DNA of 64,000 nt from Amycolatopsis pretoriensis (GTDB lineage: Bacteria > Actinomycetota > Actinomycetes > Mycobacteriales > Pseudonocardiaceae). Shown in pieces: positions 26,540 through 35,194 of the stretch. The position numbers and the translations under genes were made by a program. The DNA lies in contig NZ_FNUJ01000005.1 in the NCBI RefSeq assembly GCF_900107925.1, positions 682,001 to 746,000 on the forward strand, written 5' to 3'. The notes under the pieces are model-generated. The model had not been told where the DNA came from, made no database searches, and worked only from the letters and a program-made list of their open reading frames with translations. Each line of letters begins with the position of its first letter. The stretch's first letter is position 1.

Positions 26540-28549
26540 GTGACGGTCCGGGTTGCGGTGGACTTCGGGACGTCGAGCACCTGCGTCGTCGCCTCGGTGA
26601 ACGGGCGCGACCCGCAGGTCGTGGTGATCGACGGCCAGCCCCTGATGTCCTCGGCGGTGTTCGCGGCGGCGGACGGCACGCTGTTCGTCGGCCAGGAGGC
26701 CGAGCGGCAGGCGGCCGTCGACCCGTCGCGGTACGAGCCGAACCCGAAGCGCCGGATCGACGAGGGTGACCTGCTGCTCGGCGACAGCGTCCTGCGCGTC
26801 ACCGACGTCGTGCACGCCGTGCTGGGCCGCGCGGTCGCCGAAGCCCGCCGCCTCGCCGGCGAGGCTGAGGTCGACCTCCTGGTGCTGACCCACCCCGCGG
26901 ACTGGGGCGCGATCCGCACCCGGCTGCTGCGGCAGGCCGCGGGCGGGCTGGCGCGCGAGGTCGCCCTGGTGCCCGAGCCGGTCGCGGCGGCGGTCTACCA
27001 CGCGGCGACGTTCGCGCCGCAGGACGTGACGAACGACCGCACCGTCGAGTTCAGCGGCCGCCCCGGCGACGCGCTCGCGGTGCTGGACCTCGGCGGCGGC
27101 ACGGTCGACGTCAGCGTGGTGCGGCGGCTGCCGCCGGACACCGCGCGCGACCGGGCCGGCCGGCCGCAGCGCGGCGGCTTCCAGGTGCTCGCCACGCGGG
27201 GCGACCCCGCGTTCGGCGGCGCGGACATCGACCAGGCGCTGCTGGAGCACGTCGGCTCGCTCGTGGCCGGTGCCGACCAGGACGCGTGGCGGCAGCTCGT
27301 CGAAGGCCGCGAAATGGTCGACCGGCGCCGCCGCCGCGTGCTGCGTCAAGACGTGCGCGGGGCCAAGGAAACGCTTTCGCGGCACGCCTACACCGACGTG
27401 CCGATGCCGCCGCCGTTCGCCGACGCGCACGTCACGCGCGAGGACCTCGAGCGGCTGATCGCGGCGCCGCTGGGCCGCGCGGTGGAGCTGACGGTCGCGG
27501 CGATCGGCGACGCCGGCCTGCGGCCGAAGCAGCTCACGGCGATCTTCCTGGTCGGCGGGTCGAGCCGGATCCCGATGATCTCCCGGCTGGTGCACGAACG
27601 CACCGGCGTCGTGCCGACGAGCCTCGACCAGCCCGAGACGGTCGTCGCACGCGGCGCGCTGCGCGCGGTGCTGGTCGACCCGGACCGCACCGGCGCGCTG
27701 CCGGGCGAAGCCATGGCGCGCCTGGGCGCGGTGCCCGGCGGTGCCCTCGGCCCGGCCGCGCAGCGCACGGAGGTCGTCCGCCCCGGCGACGTCGCCCCGC
27801 GACCCGCGGACCAGCGCCCGGCGCCGCCGCGCCCACCCGCCGCCGTGCCCGGGCCGCCGGGGCCCACCGGGTTCCCGAACCGCGCGGCCCCGCCGTCGCC
27901 GCCCCACGGGCAGCCGGCCGCCCGGCCGTGGACCCCGCCCGCCGGCCAGCCCGCCCAGGGGCTCAGCACCCCCACCCGGCCCGCGCAGCCGGAGAAGAAG
28001 GGCCGCGGGAAGCTCTGGGGGATCGTCGCGGGCGCCGTGGTCGTCGTGGCCGCGCTCGTCGTCGGTTTCCTGGTGTTCAAGGACTCGGGCAGCCAGGCCG
28101 AGACCGGCCGGACGCTTTCGCAGTACGACTTCAAGTTCGTCTCGCCGGAGGACTGGGTCCAGACCGACGACCAGGTCGCCAAGAAGCAGGTCGTGATCCA
28201 CCCGCAGGAGTCCCGGGACGGCAACGACCTCGTGGTCGTGCAGGAGTACGTCATGGACTACGACGCGACGGCGGACCCGCAGAAGCTCGTGGACTACCTC
28301 CGGGGCGGCGCTGAAGAAAAACCCGATCAGTACAGCGCGTTCAACCCGAGCCTGTCGTACGCCGGCAAGACGGTGATCGGCTACCACGAGGTCAAGAAGG
28401 ACCGGCCCGACCTCCAGGTCGACTGGTACGTCGTCGCGAAGGGCCGGATCCGCGTCCACGTCGGCTGCCAGTACGCCACGGCGCAACTGCGCGACCGGGT
28501 CGCCGCCGCGTGCACGCAGGCCGTGCGCACGGTCGAGATCCTCGGCTGA
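26540..28549 (+). CDS. Hsp70-like ATPase fused to a type VII secretion-associated (Rv3446c-type) domain
   Basis: The product is 669 residues. Residues 1-385 are a DnaK-type actin-fold ATPase: VAVDFGTSSTCV phosphate loop 1, LDLGGGTVDVSV loop 2, FLVGGSSRIPMI adenosine motif, and PEPVAAAVYHA. There is no peptide-binding domain. A Pro-rich linker (about 395-485), a transmembrane helix (about 493-513) and a 155-residue extracytoplasmic domain follow. That last domain ends ...VGCQYATAQLRDRVAAACTQ, matching the type VII secretion-associated Rv3446c family as I know it. It is probably a membrane-tethered factor for substrate handling. GTG start. Confidence 0.85.
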   Translation: MTVRVAVDFGTSSTCVVASVNGRDPQVVVIDGQPLMSSAVFAAADGTLFVGQEAERQAAVDPSRYEPNPKRRIDEGDLLLGDSVLRVTDVVHAVLGRAVAEARRLAGEAEVDLLVLTHPADWGAIRTRLLRQAAGGLAREVALVPEPVAAAVYHAATFAPQDVTNDRTVEFSGRPGDALAVLDLGGGTVDVSVVRRLPPDTARDRAGRPQRGGFQVLATRGDPAFGGADIDQALLEHVGSLVAGADQDAWRQLVEGREMVDRRRRRVLRQDVRGAKETLSRHAYTDVPMPPPFADAHVTREDLERLIAAPLGRAVELTVAAIGDAGLRPKQLTAIFLVGGSSRIPMISRLVHERTGVVPTSLDQPETVVARGALRAVLVDPDRTGALPGEAMARLGAVPGGALGPAAQRTEVVRPGDVAPRPADQRPAPPRPPAAVPGPPGPTGFPNRAAPPSPPHGQPAARPWTPPAGQPAQGLSTPTRPAQPEKKGRGKLWGIVAGAVVVVAALVVGFLVFKDSGSQAETGRTLSQYDFKFVSPEDWVQTDDQVAKKQVVIHPQESRDGNDLVVVQEYVMDYDATADPQKLVDYLRGGAEEKPDQYSAFNPSLSYAGKTVIGYHEVKKDRPDLQVDWYVVAKGRIRVHVGCQYATAQLRDRVAAACTQAVRTVEILG

Positions 28550-28567
28550 GAGAAAGGGGGGCACCCG

Positions 28568-28924
28568 GTGCCGTCCGAAGAGTTCGACAGCGCCGCGGCG
28601 GCCTTCCGGCGCACCGGCGAAGACGCGGTGACCCACGCCCGGCGCGTCGCCGGCAACGCGAAGGCGCGCACCTACCGGCACCACAGCGAAAACGTCGAAC
28701 TGCTGAAGCGCAGCGGCCGCGGCGCGAAGTCCGGCGACCCGACGCCCGGCACGCTGCGTGCCGCCGCTGAACGGTTCCGCCGCGCCCGCGGGTTGCCGGT
28801 CCCGGCGGTTCCCGATCCCGCCGATTCGGTTCCTTCGCGTTCGCAATCCACCGCTCGTGCCCCTCGAACGGGTGACGAGGACGAAGACTTTTCCCAGATG
28901 CGAATCATGAAACGCGACGGCTGA
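28568..28924 (+). CDS. small charged ESX-locus protein
   Basis: The product is 118 residues from a GTG with an AAAGGGGGG site, 18 bases after the Hsp70-like gene. It is basic and helical in the first 75 residues, then Pro/Ser-rich, with an acidic end GDEDEDFSQMRIMKRDG. No signal peptide or helix pair is seen, so it is probably cytosolic. A similar acidic D-F-S tail closes the 152-residue protein at 40006. I do not recognise a named family. Confidence 0.7.
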   Translation: MPSEEFDSAAAAFRRTGEDAVTHARRVAGNAKARTYRHHSENVELLKRSGRGAKSGDPTPGTLRAAAERFRRARGLPVPAVPDPADSVPSRSQSTARAPRTGDEDEDFSQMRIMKRDG

Positions 28925-29050
28925 ACGCCGTCGCCGATTGCTGTGCGTGTGCTAACCACGCTGGTGGAGAACGCTTTTTCGAGTGACGCATCGCCAGGTC
29001 GGGGCGTTCGCGCAATACCCGTCGCGATCGGTTCCCGGAGAGAGCGTTCA

Positions 29051-29148
29051 CGCAAGCAACTACTTGCGGGCAAAGCACGACAAGGGGGAACCGGACGTGG
29101 CAGGGTCTGCGTCGTAGGGCCGTACAAACGAACAAGCTCACTACGGCC
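29051..29148 (+). promoter_or_regulatory. inverted repeats in the esx leader
   Basis: The 254-bp gap before the WXG100 pair has a palindrome CGCAAG-CAACTA-CTTGCG (29051-29068) and a hairpin GGCCGTA...TACGGCC (29118-29124 / 29142-29148). The hairpin sits just upstream of the AAGAAGGGGG binding site. No clear -35/-10 pair was found. They are candidate operator and mRNA-stability elements. Confidence 0.35.
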
Positions 29149-29178
29149 GACCAACACTCTTAAGAAGGGGGTACCGGC

Positions 29179-29508
29179 ATGACTTCCGCCGGAGCCGGAT
29201 TCCAGGGAACAGTCCAGCAGTTCAGCGAGGCCGAAGGCCGCGTGACCGAGGTCCGCGCCCAGATGGACACCAACCTCGTCACGCTGCGCGACCGCATCGA
29301 GGCCACCCGCGCCGGCTGGCAGGGTGTGGCGCAGAAGGCGTTCGACAACGTCATGACCCGGTTCGACGACGACGCCCGCCAGATGAACCAGGCGCTGCAG
29401 CGCATCGCGGAGCTCCTCCGCGAGGCCGGTTCGAAGTACGAGCGTTCCGAGCAGCAGCAGCAGGAGATCCTCGCGGCCGTCAACAAGGGCTTCGACGCAC
29501 TCGGCTGA
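29179..29508 (+). CDS. WXG100 secretion substrate (EsxB-like)
   Basis: The product is 109 residues, a helical hairpin with the W-Q-G turn (RAGWQGVAQ, about residues 46-54). Near the C-terminus is a YxxxE export motif (YERSE). WXG100 proteins are exported as heterodimers through ESX systems. The C-terminal YxxxE arm makes this the CFP-10/EsxB-like partner. The next gene is its likely mate. A strong AAGAAGGGGG site suggests high expression. Confidence 0.92.
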   Translation: MTSAGAGFQGTVQQFSEAEGRVTEVRAQMDTNLVTLRDRIEATRAGWQGVAQKAFDNVMTRFDDDARQMNQALQRIAELLREAGSKYERSEQQQQEILAAVNKGFDALG

Positions 29509-29569
29509 GCTCCACCCCTGAACTTCCTTTCGCACCACCAAAACTTTCTCTGTACAGAAGGAGCGCAGC

Positions 29570-29860
29570 ATGTCCGATGCGGGCATTGTCGTCAATTACG
29601 CCACCATCCACGCGGCGGCCGAAGACTGCAACAGCACCGGCGGCGAGCTTCAGGCGGCGTTCGACCGTCTGAAGGACGACCTCAAGCCGCTGGTCACGAC
29701 CTGGACCGGTTCCGCGAAGGAGCAGTACGACCAGGCCCAGCGCACCTGGGACCAGAAGTTCGAGGACCTCAAGCAGGTTCTGGCGCAGATCGCCGCCGCC
29801 CTGCCGGAGATCGCCAACGGCTACCAGGCCACGGACAACGCCGTCGAAGGCCTGTTCTGA
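29570..29860 (+). CDS. WXG100 secretion substrate (EsxA-like)
   Basis: The product is 96 residues with the W-T-G turn in TTWTGSAKEQY (about residues 43-53) flanked by two helices. A YQATD (YxxxD) sequence is near the end, before EGLF. It lies 61 bases after the other WXG100 gene, so the two should form the exported heterodimer. A strong terminator follows, closing the ESX plus-strand operon. Confidence 0.92.
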   Translation: MSDAGIVVNYATIHAAAEDCNSTGGELQAAFDRLKDDLKPLVTTWTGSAKEQYDQAQRTWDQKFEDLKQVLAQIAAALPEIANGYQATDNAVEGLF

Positions 29861-29880
29861 GCCGGTAACCCCGGAAACCA

Positions 29881-29917
29881 CGGCGGGCCCGCACTCCGGT
29901 GCGGGGCCCGCCGTTTT
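29881..29917 (+). terminator. rho-independent terminator after the WXG100 pair
   Basis: A 14-bp stem (CGGCGGGCCCGCAC / GTGCGGGGCCCGCCG, one bulged G) with a TCCG loop is followed by TTTTCGTTT. It sits 21 bases after the stop and before a convergent minus-strand gene. Confidence 0.9.
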
Positions 29918-29939
29918 CGTTTGCGCGGCAAGGGAAATC

Positions 29940-30626
29940 TCAGTGCGGCGCGCCGACTTCGTACTCGGGGCGGTCGTTGAGCACCCGGACCGTCACCTTC
30001 TTGTCCTGCCCGCCGATCTTCACCGTGCAGTCGAACGTCGTGCCGTTCTGGGCGGCTTCGTTCGCCGGGCACTGCGCGTTCGTCACGTCCGGTTCGCCGT
30101 AGCTCTCGTTGAGGACCTTGACCACACCGTCCTCAAGGGACTGTTGCTCCAGCACGTCGCCGCGGAACGCGCCGAGGAGCCAGGCCAGCCCGCCGCCGAT
30201 CGCGAGCACCAGGACCACCGCGACGGTGATCAGCAACGGCTTCTTCGACTTCGGCTTCTTCTCCGGTTCCACCGGGAACGCGCCCAGGCCGCCGTACTGC
30301 GCCGGCTGGAACCCGCCGCCGTACTGCGGCTGCGGAGCGGGAGCAGGCGCCGGCTGTCCGCCACTCGGCGTGCCCGGCTGCTGCCACGGACCGCTGCCCG
30401 GCTGACCCGGCTGCCACGGTCCCGAGAACGACCCGGAGCCCTGCTGCTGGGAAGGCGTCCACTGGCCCGTGTAGGAACCGGACGTCGCGCCCGGGTCGGC
30501 GTTCTGCTGCCACTGCCCGGCGTGCGGGCCGGTCGCCTGCTGCTCCTGCCACCCCGCCGGCGGGCCGGGCGGGTTGGTCGGCGGCTGCCACCACTGCGGC
30601 TGCTGCGGGCCGGGCGGTTGACTCAT
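29940..30626 (-). CDS. DUF4333-type membrane protein with Gln/Pro-rich arm
   Basis: The product is 228 residues and of unknown function. Residues 1-125 are cytoplasmic low-complexity Pro/Gln/Trp/Gly-rich sequence (QWWQPP, GQWTPSQQQ). A single helix spans about 131-152. The extracytoplasmic part resembles DUF4333, with one cysteine pair (NAQCPANE and TFDCTVKIG) that probably forms a disulphide. It is transcribed after the lipoprotein gene, 29 bases apart. It borders the ESX locus but no direct role is shown. Confidence 0.82.
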   Translation of the reverse strand: MSQPPGPQQPQWWQPPTNPPGPPAGWQEQQATGPHAGQWQQNADPGATSGSYTGQWTPSQQQGSGSFSGPWQPGQPGSGPWQQPGTPSGGQPAPAPAPQPQYGGGFQPAQYGGLGAFPVEPEKKPKSKKPLLITVAVVLVLAIGGGLAWLLGAFRGDVLEQQSLEDGVVKVLNESYGEPDVTNAQCPANEAAQNGTTFDCTVKIGGQDKKVTVRVLNDRPEYEVGAPH

Positions 30627-30655
30627 CGGAGATCACCTCGGGTCGTGGTCACGCG

Positions 30656-31549
30656 TCAGCTGCCCTGCGCTTCGCCGAGCCGGCGGTAGAAGTCGTTCAT
30701 CGCCGCGCGGTCGGGCAGCACCGTGATCTGCGCCGCGTCCGGCAGCTTCGGCATGTCCTGCAGGCTCGCCTTGCCGGTGAACCGGAAGTCGTACTTGAGC
30801 TCGACGTTGTGGCCGTCGCCGGAGAACTTGGCGTCCATCACGAACGAGACCAGGCTGCCGTCCGGGTTCAGCGTGATCGTGCTCGGCACCATGGCCTTCT
30901 TGAGCTCCGGCCCGACCTGGTCCGTGATGCTGGGCGGCAGGATCTCGACCTTGTTCTTGACGAAGACCCCGAACGGCACGTTGACGGTCAGCGCGGTCTT
31001 CCCGTCGCCGAGGCTCTTCGCCCCGCGGACCGCGCGCTTGTCGGCCTGGTAGGCGTCCACGGTCGAGTCGGCCATCCGGCACGGGGTCAGGACCCCGCCC
31101 CACACGCACGGCTGGACCAGGCCGGCCTCCGGCTTCGGCATCGACACCCAAGCCGTCGGCGAGACGCCCTTCTGGACGTACATCGGGCCGAGGTAGGTGT
31201 ACTCGACCGGGCCGTCGGCGGGCGTGTACGTGTCGATGATCTCGTCCGGGTTCTTCTGCGACCGGTGCCGCACCGCCCGGCTCTCCGGGCTGCCGGTGCG
31301 CGCCGACGTCACCGTGCTGTGGATCCACTTGTCGTCGAACTTGAAGTAGGCGTCCAGCGAGTTGGTGACGTCGCGCGTGTCGGTGATGGCGTTCCCGAGC
31401 TTGCCGATGACCTGCTCGAACTTCGCGCCGACGTAGTCCGCCGCGTCGTCGCCCTTCGGCAGCGCGGTGCCGGCCTTGGCGGTGCCGCAGGCGCTGACCA
31501 GGGCCAGGATGGCGCCCAGGACGAAGATCGCCGTCGGTCGTCTGCTCAT
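30656..31549 (-). CDS. putative lipoprotein
   Basis: The product is 297 residues. A short basic n-region (MSRRPT), a hydrophobic stretch and the lipobox LVSAC-G (Cys 21) mark it as a lipoprotein anchored to the outer face of the membrane. The mature domain has a central cysteine pair (QPCVWGGVLTPCRM) and beta-strand-rich sequence, loosely like mycobacterial LppX/LprG-type or sensor domains. I cannot name a family. It is first in a two-gene minus operon. Confidence 0.8.
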   Translation of the reverse strand: MSRRPTAIFVLGAILALVSACGTAKAGTALPKGDDAADYVGAKFEQVIGKLGNAITDTRDVTNSLDAYFKFDDKWIHSTVTSARTGSPESRAVRHRSQKNPDEIIDTYTPADGPVEYTYLGPMYVQKGVSPTAWVSMPKPEAGLVQPCVWGGVLTPCRMADSTVDAYQADKRAVRGAKSLGDGKTALTVNVPFGVFVKNKVEILPPSITDQVGPELKKAMVPSTITLNPDGSLVSFVMDAKFSGDGHNVELKYDFRFTGKASLQDMPKLPDAAQITVLPDRAAMNDFYRRLGEAQGS

Positions 31550-31739
31550 GCGCGTCCCCTGCTCGATGGTGCCGCCCGGATCGTCTCATCCTCGCGTGTC
31601 GGGGCGACGCGTGCAGGCACTTCGACGCGAAAACCGGGTAGAGTCCCGCTGCGCCCGGGCCGGTCGGAGCCTGGTAGGGGCGCGTCAACCCACCCCCGAT
31701 GCACGGGTACGGTGGGCGTGCGGGTATCTTTACGTGTCG

Positions 31740-31769
31740 TTGTGCGCTGCGGCGCGTAAGCGCTAGGCC
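31740..31769 (+). promoter_or_regulatory. candidate rplM promoter
   Basis: TTGTGC (31740-31745) and TAGGCC (31764-31769) are spaced by 18 bp, 42 bases before rplM. TATCTT (31725-31730) is another possible -10. Both are imperfect. The remaining 31550-31739 gap shows no gene and must hold the divergent lipoprotein promoter. Confidence 0.3.
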
Positions 31770-31810
31770 CGCACAGAACCCACACGCAATGTTGACGACG
31801 AGGTAGACCC

Positions 31811-32263
31811 TTGCCCACGTACAGCCCCAAGCCCGGCGATCTCACTCGTGCCTGGCACGTGATCGACGCCGAGGATGTCGTGCTCGGAAGGCTGGCGACC
31901 GAGGTCGCCACGCTGCTGCGCGGCAAGCACAAGCCGACCTACGCCCCGCACGTGGACACCGGTGACTTCGTCATCATCGTCAACGCCGAGAAGGTCGCGC
32001 TCACCGGTAACAAGCGCGAGCAGAAGTTCGCCTACCGGCACAGCGGTTACCCGGGCGGTCTGCGGAAGCGCTCGTTCGGCGAGCTGCTCGACACCAAGCC
32101 CGAGCACCTGGTCGAGAAGGTCGTCAAGGGCATGCTGCCGAAGAACAAGCTCGGCCGCGCCCAGGCGAAGAAGCTGAAGGTGTACGCCGGCCCGCAGCAC
32201 CCGCACGCCGCGCAGCAGCCGCAGGCGCGCGAGATCACCAAGATCGCGCAGGTCGCGCAGTGA
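31811..32263 (+). CDS. rplM: 50S ribosomal protein L13, TTG start
   Basis: The product is 150 residues ([22 protein letters not shown]...). L13 is an early large-subunit assembly protein. The [20 protein letters not shown] and [10 protein letters not shown] motifs are diagnostic. The only suitable start is a TTG with GAGG at 31800-31803. The family N-terminus begins exactly there. It overlaps rpsI by four bases (GTGA). Confidence 0.95.
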   Translation: MPTYSPKPGDLTRAWHVIDAEDVVLGRLATEVATLLRGKHKPTYAPHVDTGDFVIIVNAEKVALTGNKREQKFAYRHSGYPGGLRKRSFGELLDTKPEHLVEKVVKGMLPKNKLGRAQAKKLKVYAGPQHPHAAQQPQAREITKIAQVAQ

Positions 32264-32799
32264 GTGAGGAACAGTCTGTGACCAGCACCGAGACCGAGAC
32301 CCCCGAGGTCGTCGAGGCCACCGAGGCGACCGAGACCGGCGCCGTCGCGACCAGCGAGACCCCGGTCGCCACCAGCGAGTCCGCTGCCGCGCCGCGCCCG
32401 TCGCGTGCCGCCGGCGGCAACGCGCAGACCGTCGGCCGCCGCAAGGAGGCCGTCGTCCGCGTGCGGGTCGTCCCGGGCACCGGTGTGTTCAAGCTCAACG
32501 GCCGCACCCTCGAGGAGTACTTCCCGAACAAGGTGCACCAGCAGCTCATCCGCGAGCCGCTGGTCACGGTCGAGAAGCCGGACTCGTTCGACATCTTCGC
32601 GAACCTCCACGGCGGCGGCGTCTCCGGCCAGGCCGGTGCGCTGCGCCTGGCGATCGCCCGCGCGCTCGTCGAGGTCGACGCGGACGACCGCCCGGCCCTC
32701 AAGAAGGCCGGCTTCCTGACCCGTGACGCGCGCGCCACGGAGCGGAAGAAGTACGGCCTCAAGAAGGCCCGCAAGGCCCCGCAGTACAGCAAGCGCTGA
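32260..32799 (+). CDS. rpsI: 30S ribosomal protein S9 with acidic N-terminal extension
   Basis: The product is 179 residues. The first 50 are Glu/Thr/Ala-rich disordered sequence, an actinobacterial extension. The S9 core follows ([44 protein letters not shown]) and ends with the conserved PQYSKR tail that reaches the P-site tRNA. A perfect terminator lies 22 bases downstream. Confidence 0.96.
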   Translation: MSEEQSVTSTETETPEVVEATEATETGAVATSETPVATSESAAAPRPSRAAGGNAQTVGRRKEAVVRVRVVPGTGVFKLNGRTLEEYFPNKVHQQLIREPLVTVEKPDSFDIFANLHGGGVSGQAGALRLAIARALVEVDADDRPALKKAGFLTRDARATERKKYGLKKARKAPQYSKR

Positions 32800-32820
32800 T
32801 CGCGCCTCTGGCGCAACCAC

Positions 32821-32864
32821 CCGGAGCGCCCATCCGTCCATCGGATGGGCGCTCCGGTGTTTTT
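32821..32864 (+). terminator. rho-independent terminator after rpsI
   Basis: A perfect 16-bp stem (CCGGAGCGCCCATCCG / CGGATGGGCGCTCCGG) with a 5-base loop is followed by TGTTTTT. It is the most canonical terminator in the window. Confidence 0.95.
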
Positions 32865-32962
32865 CAGGGGTGTGTCGTTTCCTGCCGAGGGAGCGACACT
32901 CAGGGAAGGCGGTCCGTCAGGGTCGCCAGGTTGTCGTGGTCATTCCACAAGGAGGTCGATCG

Positions 32963-34297
32963 ATGGCACGCCTGTTCGGTACCGACGGGGTACGTGGCCT
33001 GGCCAACGCCGAGCTGACGCCGGAACTCGCGCTCGCGCTGGCCGCCAGCGCCGCCCGCGTGCTCGCCGCGCACGACCGCTCGCACCGGCCGGTCGCGGTC
33101 GTCGGCCGCGACCCGCGCGCCAGCGGCGAGATGCTCGAGGCCGCGGTCGTCGCGGGCCTCACGTCCGCCGGGGCCGACGTCCTGCGCGTCGGCGTCCTGC
33201 CGACGCCCGCCGTCGCCTACCTGGTCGGCTCGCTCGAGGCCGACCTGGGCGTGATGATCTCCGCGTCGCACAACCCGATGCCCGACAACGGCATCAAGCT
33301 CTTCGCCGCGGGCGGGCACAAGCTCCCCGACGGCATCGAGGACGAGATCGAAGCCGGCCTCGCGGACGGCAAGGTCCGCCCGACCGGCGCCGGTGTCGGC
33401 CGCGTCCACGACGTCGACGACGCCCTCGACCGCTACGCGACCCACCTGCTGAGCGCGACGCCGCACTCGCTCGCCGGGCTGAAGATCGTCGTCGACTGCG
33501 CGAACGGCGCGTCGTCGGCCGCCGCGCCGGAGATCTACCGCCGGGCGGGCGCCGAGGTCGTGGCCCTGTTCGCCGAGCCGGACGGCGTCAACATCAACGA
33601 GCACTGCGGCTCGAACCACCCGGACAAGCTGCGCGAGGCGGTCGTCGCGCACGGCGCCGACCTGGGCATCGCCCACGACGGCGACGCCGACCGCTGCGTG
33701 GCCGTCGACTCCGCGGGTGAGCTCGTGGACGGCGACCAGATCATGGCGGTGCTGGCCCTCGCGCTGGCCGAGTCCGGCGAGCTGGTGAAGGACACGCTGG
33801 TCGCGACCGTGATGAGCAACCTCGGCCTGCACCTGGCGATGAAGGCCCACGGCGTGAACGTCGTCACGACGGCGGTGGGCGACCGGTACGTCCTCGAGGA
33901 GCTGCGCGCGAGCGGCTACGCCCTCGGCGGCGAGCAGTCCGGCCACGTCGTGCTGCCCGCCCACGCGACCACGGGCGACGGTCTGCTGACGGCCCTGCGC
34001 CTGATGAGCCGCATGGCCGAGACGGGCAAGTCCCTGGAGGACCTGGCCGCGGTGATGAACCGGCTGCCGCAGGTGCTGGTGAACGTCCCGGTCGCGGACA
34101 AGGCGGCGGTCGCCGACTCCACCGAGGTCCGCGACGCCGTCGGCGCGGTCGAGGCCGAGCTGGGCGAGGAAGGCCGGGTGCTGCTGCGCCCGTCCGGCAC
34201 CGAGCAGCTGGTCCGCGTGATGGTCGAGGCCCCGGCCCAGTCGACGGCCCAGGCCGCGGCCGACCGCCTGGCCGGCGTGGTTTCAGCGGTTTCCTGA
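32963..34297 (+). CDS. glmM: phosphoglucosamine mutase
   Basis: The product is 444 residues and converts glucosamine-6-phosphate to glucosamine-1-phosphate for UDP-GlcNAc synthesis. The active-site serine loop ISASHNP (Ser about 102), metal loop DGDADR, sugar loop GGEQSGH and phosphate-binding [12 protein letters not shown] are all present. ATG 32963 has a strong AAGGAGG site, and a long upstream in-frame reading through the terminator is rejected. It pairs metabolically with glmS at 41829. Its 3' end overlaps the convergent P450-like gene by 15 bases. Confidence 0.97.
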   Translation: MARLFGTDGVRGLANAELTPELALALAASAARVLAAHDRSHRPVAVVGRDPRASGEMLEAAVVAGLTSAGADVLRVGVLPTPAVAYLVGSLEADLGVMISASHNPMPDNGIKLFAAGGHKLPDGIEDEIEAGLADGKVRPTGAGVGRVHDVDDALDRYATHLLSATPHSLAGLKIVVDCANGASSAAAPEIYRRAGAEVVALFAEPDGVNINEHCGSNHPDKLREAVVAHGADLGIAHDGDADRCVAVDSAGELVDGDQIMAVLALALAESGELVKDTLVATVMSNLGLHLAMKAHGVNVVTTAVGDRYVLEELRASGYALGGEQSGHVVLPAHATTGDGLLTALRLMSRMAETGKSLEDLAAVMNRLPQVLVNVPVADKAAVADSTEVRDAVGAVEAELGEEGRVLLRPSGTEQLVRVMVEAPAQSTAQAAADRLAGVVSAVS

Positions 34298-35164
34298 TCG
34301 GGTGACCACGGCCTTCGCCAGGCCGTGGAACACCGAGTGCGTCTTCCACACCACGTCTCGGACTTCGCAGCCGGGCTCAAGGTGCCGGGCGAGGGCCGTG
34401 AGCGCGACGTCGCCCTCGGCCAGCGCGACGCCCGAACCCGGGCAGGCGTGCCGGCCCAGGCCGAACGGCAACCCGTCGGCCAGGGACACCGCCAGCGGAC
34501 CGTCCGGCCCGAACCGCAGCACGTACCGGGCCGGGCAGACCGTCGTCACCAGCTCACGGACACTCCGCGGCCCGGAAGTCGCGAGCTCCAGCCCGGCACA
34601 GGCCAAGAAGTTCAACGAGTTCTCGTAGGCCGCGTGCGCCAGGACGACGGCGTTGAGCGCCAGCTCGTCCTCGTCGAGCCGGCCGGCCGAGTGGGCCGCC
34701 CGTAACGCCGTCAGCCCGCCCGGCCCCGCCGGGGTCCGGCTCAGCTGCACCGCGAGCCGGAACGCCGACGCCTGCCCCGCGCGGTCGGCGCCGCCGAAGA
34801 CGTCGAGGTTGGCCGTCGTCCGCTCCAGGTGGTCCAGGAAGACGTCGTCGAGGTCGACCCCGAGCACCGCCGCCGTCACCAAGCCCGCCACCGGCCGCGC
34901 GAAGTCGCGCACCAGGTCCAACGACGACCCCAGGCCGTCGACCACGGCTTCGATCCCGGTGCGCACCGGCGCCGGCAGGGGTTCCAGCCCGGCGATGATC
35001 TCCCGCAGCACCCCGCGGACCCGGGCGTGGCCGTCGCCGTCGCGCAGCAGCACGCTCGGCGACCCGCTGCCGGGATCCGACGTCAGCTCGGGGGAGCGCA
35101 GGGCCCGCGCGCACGCGTCGCGGCCGGTGACCACGCCGATCCCGTGCCGCTCGAAGTCGTCCAT
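34283..35164 (-). CDS. short, degenerate cytochrome P450-like protein
   Basis: The product is 293 residues against about 400 for bacterial P450s. The haem loop [12 protein letters not shown] (Cys 241) is intact, and DGDGHARVR (44-52) matches the helix-C D..H.R.R motif. The oxygen-activating helix-I motif (AGxxT) is replaced by HAAYENS (177-183). The K-helix ExxR is ELVT (204-207), so the structural Arg is missing. It may bind haem but lack normal monooxygenase activity, or be decaying. It is divergent from the acyl-AMP ligase with only 30 bp between starts. Confidence 0.8.
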   Translation of the reverse strand: MDDFERHGIGVVTGRDACARALRSPELTSDPGSGSPSVLLRDGDGHARVRGVLREIIAGLEPLPAPVRTGIEAVVDGLGSSLDLVRDFARPVAGLVTAAVLGVDLDDVFLDHLERTTANLDVFGGADRAGQASAFRLAVQLSRTPAGPGGLTALRAAHSAGRLDEDELALNAVVLAHAAYENSLNFLACAGLELATSGPRSVRELVTTVCPARYVLRFGPDGPLAVSLADGLPFGLGRHACPGSGVALAEGDVALTALARHLEPGCEVRDVVWKTHSVFHGLAKAVVTRSGNR

Positions 35165-35194
35165 CGCTTCGACACGGTAGGGCAGGATGAGCGC

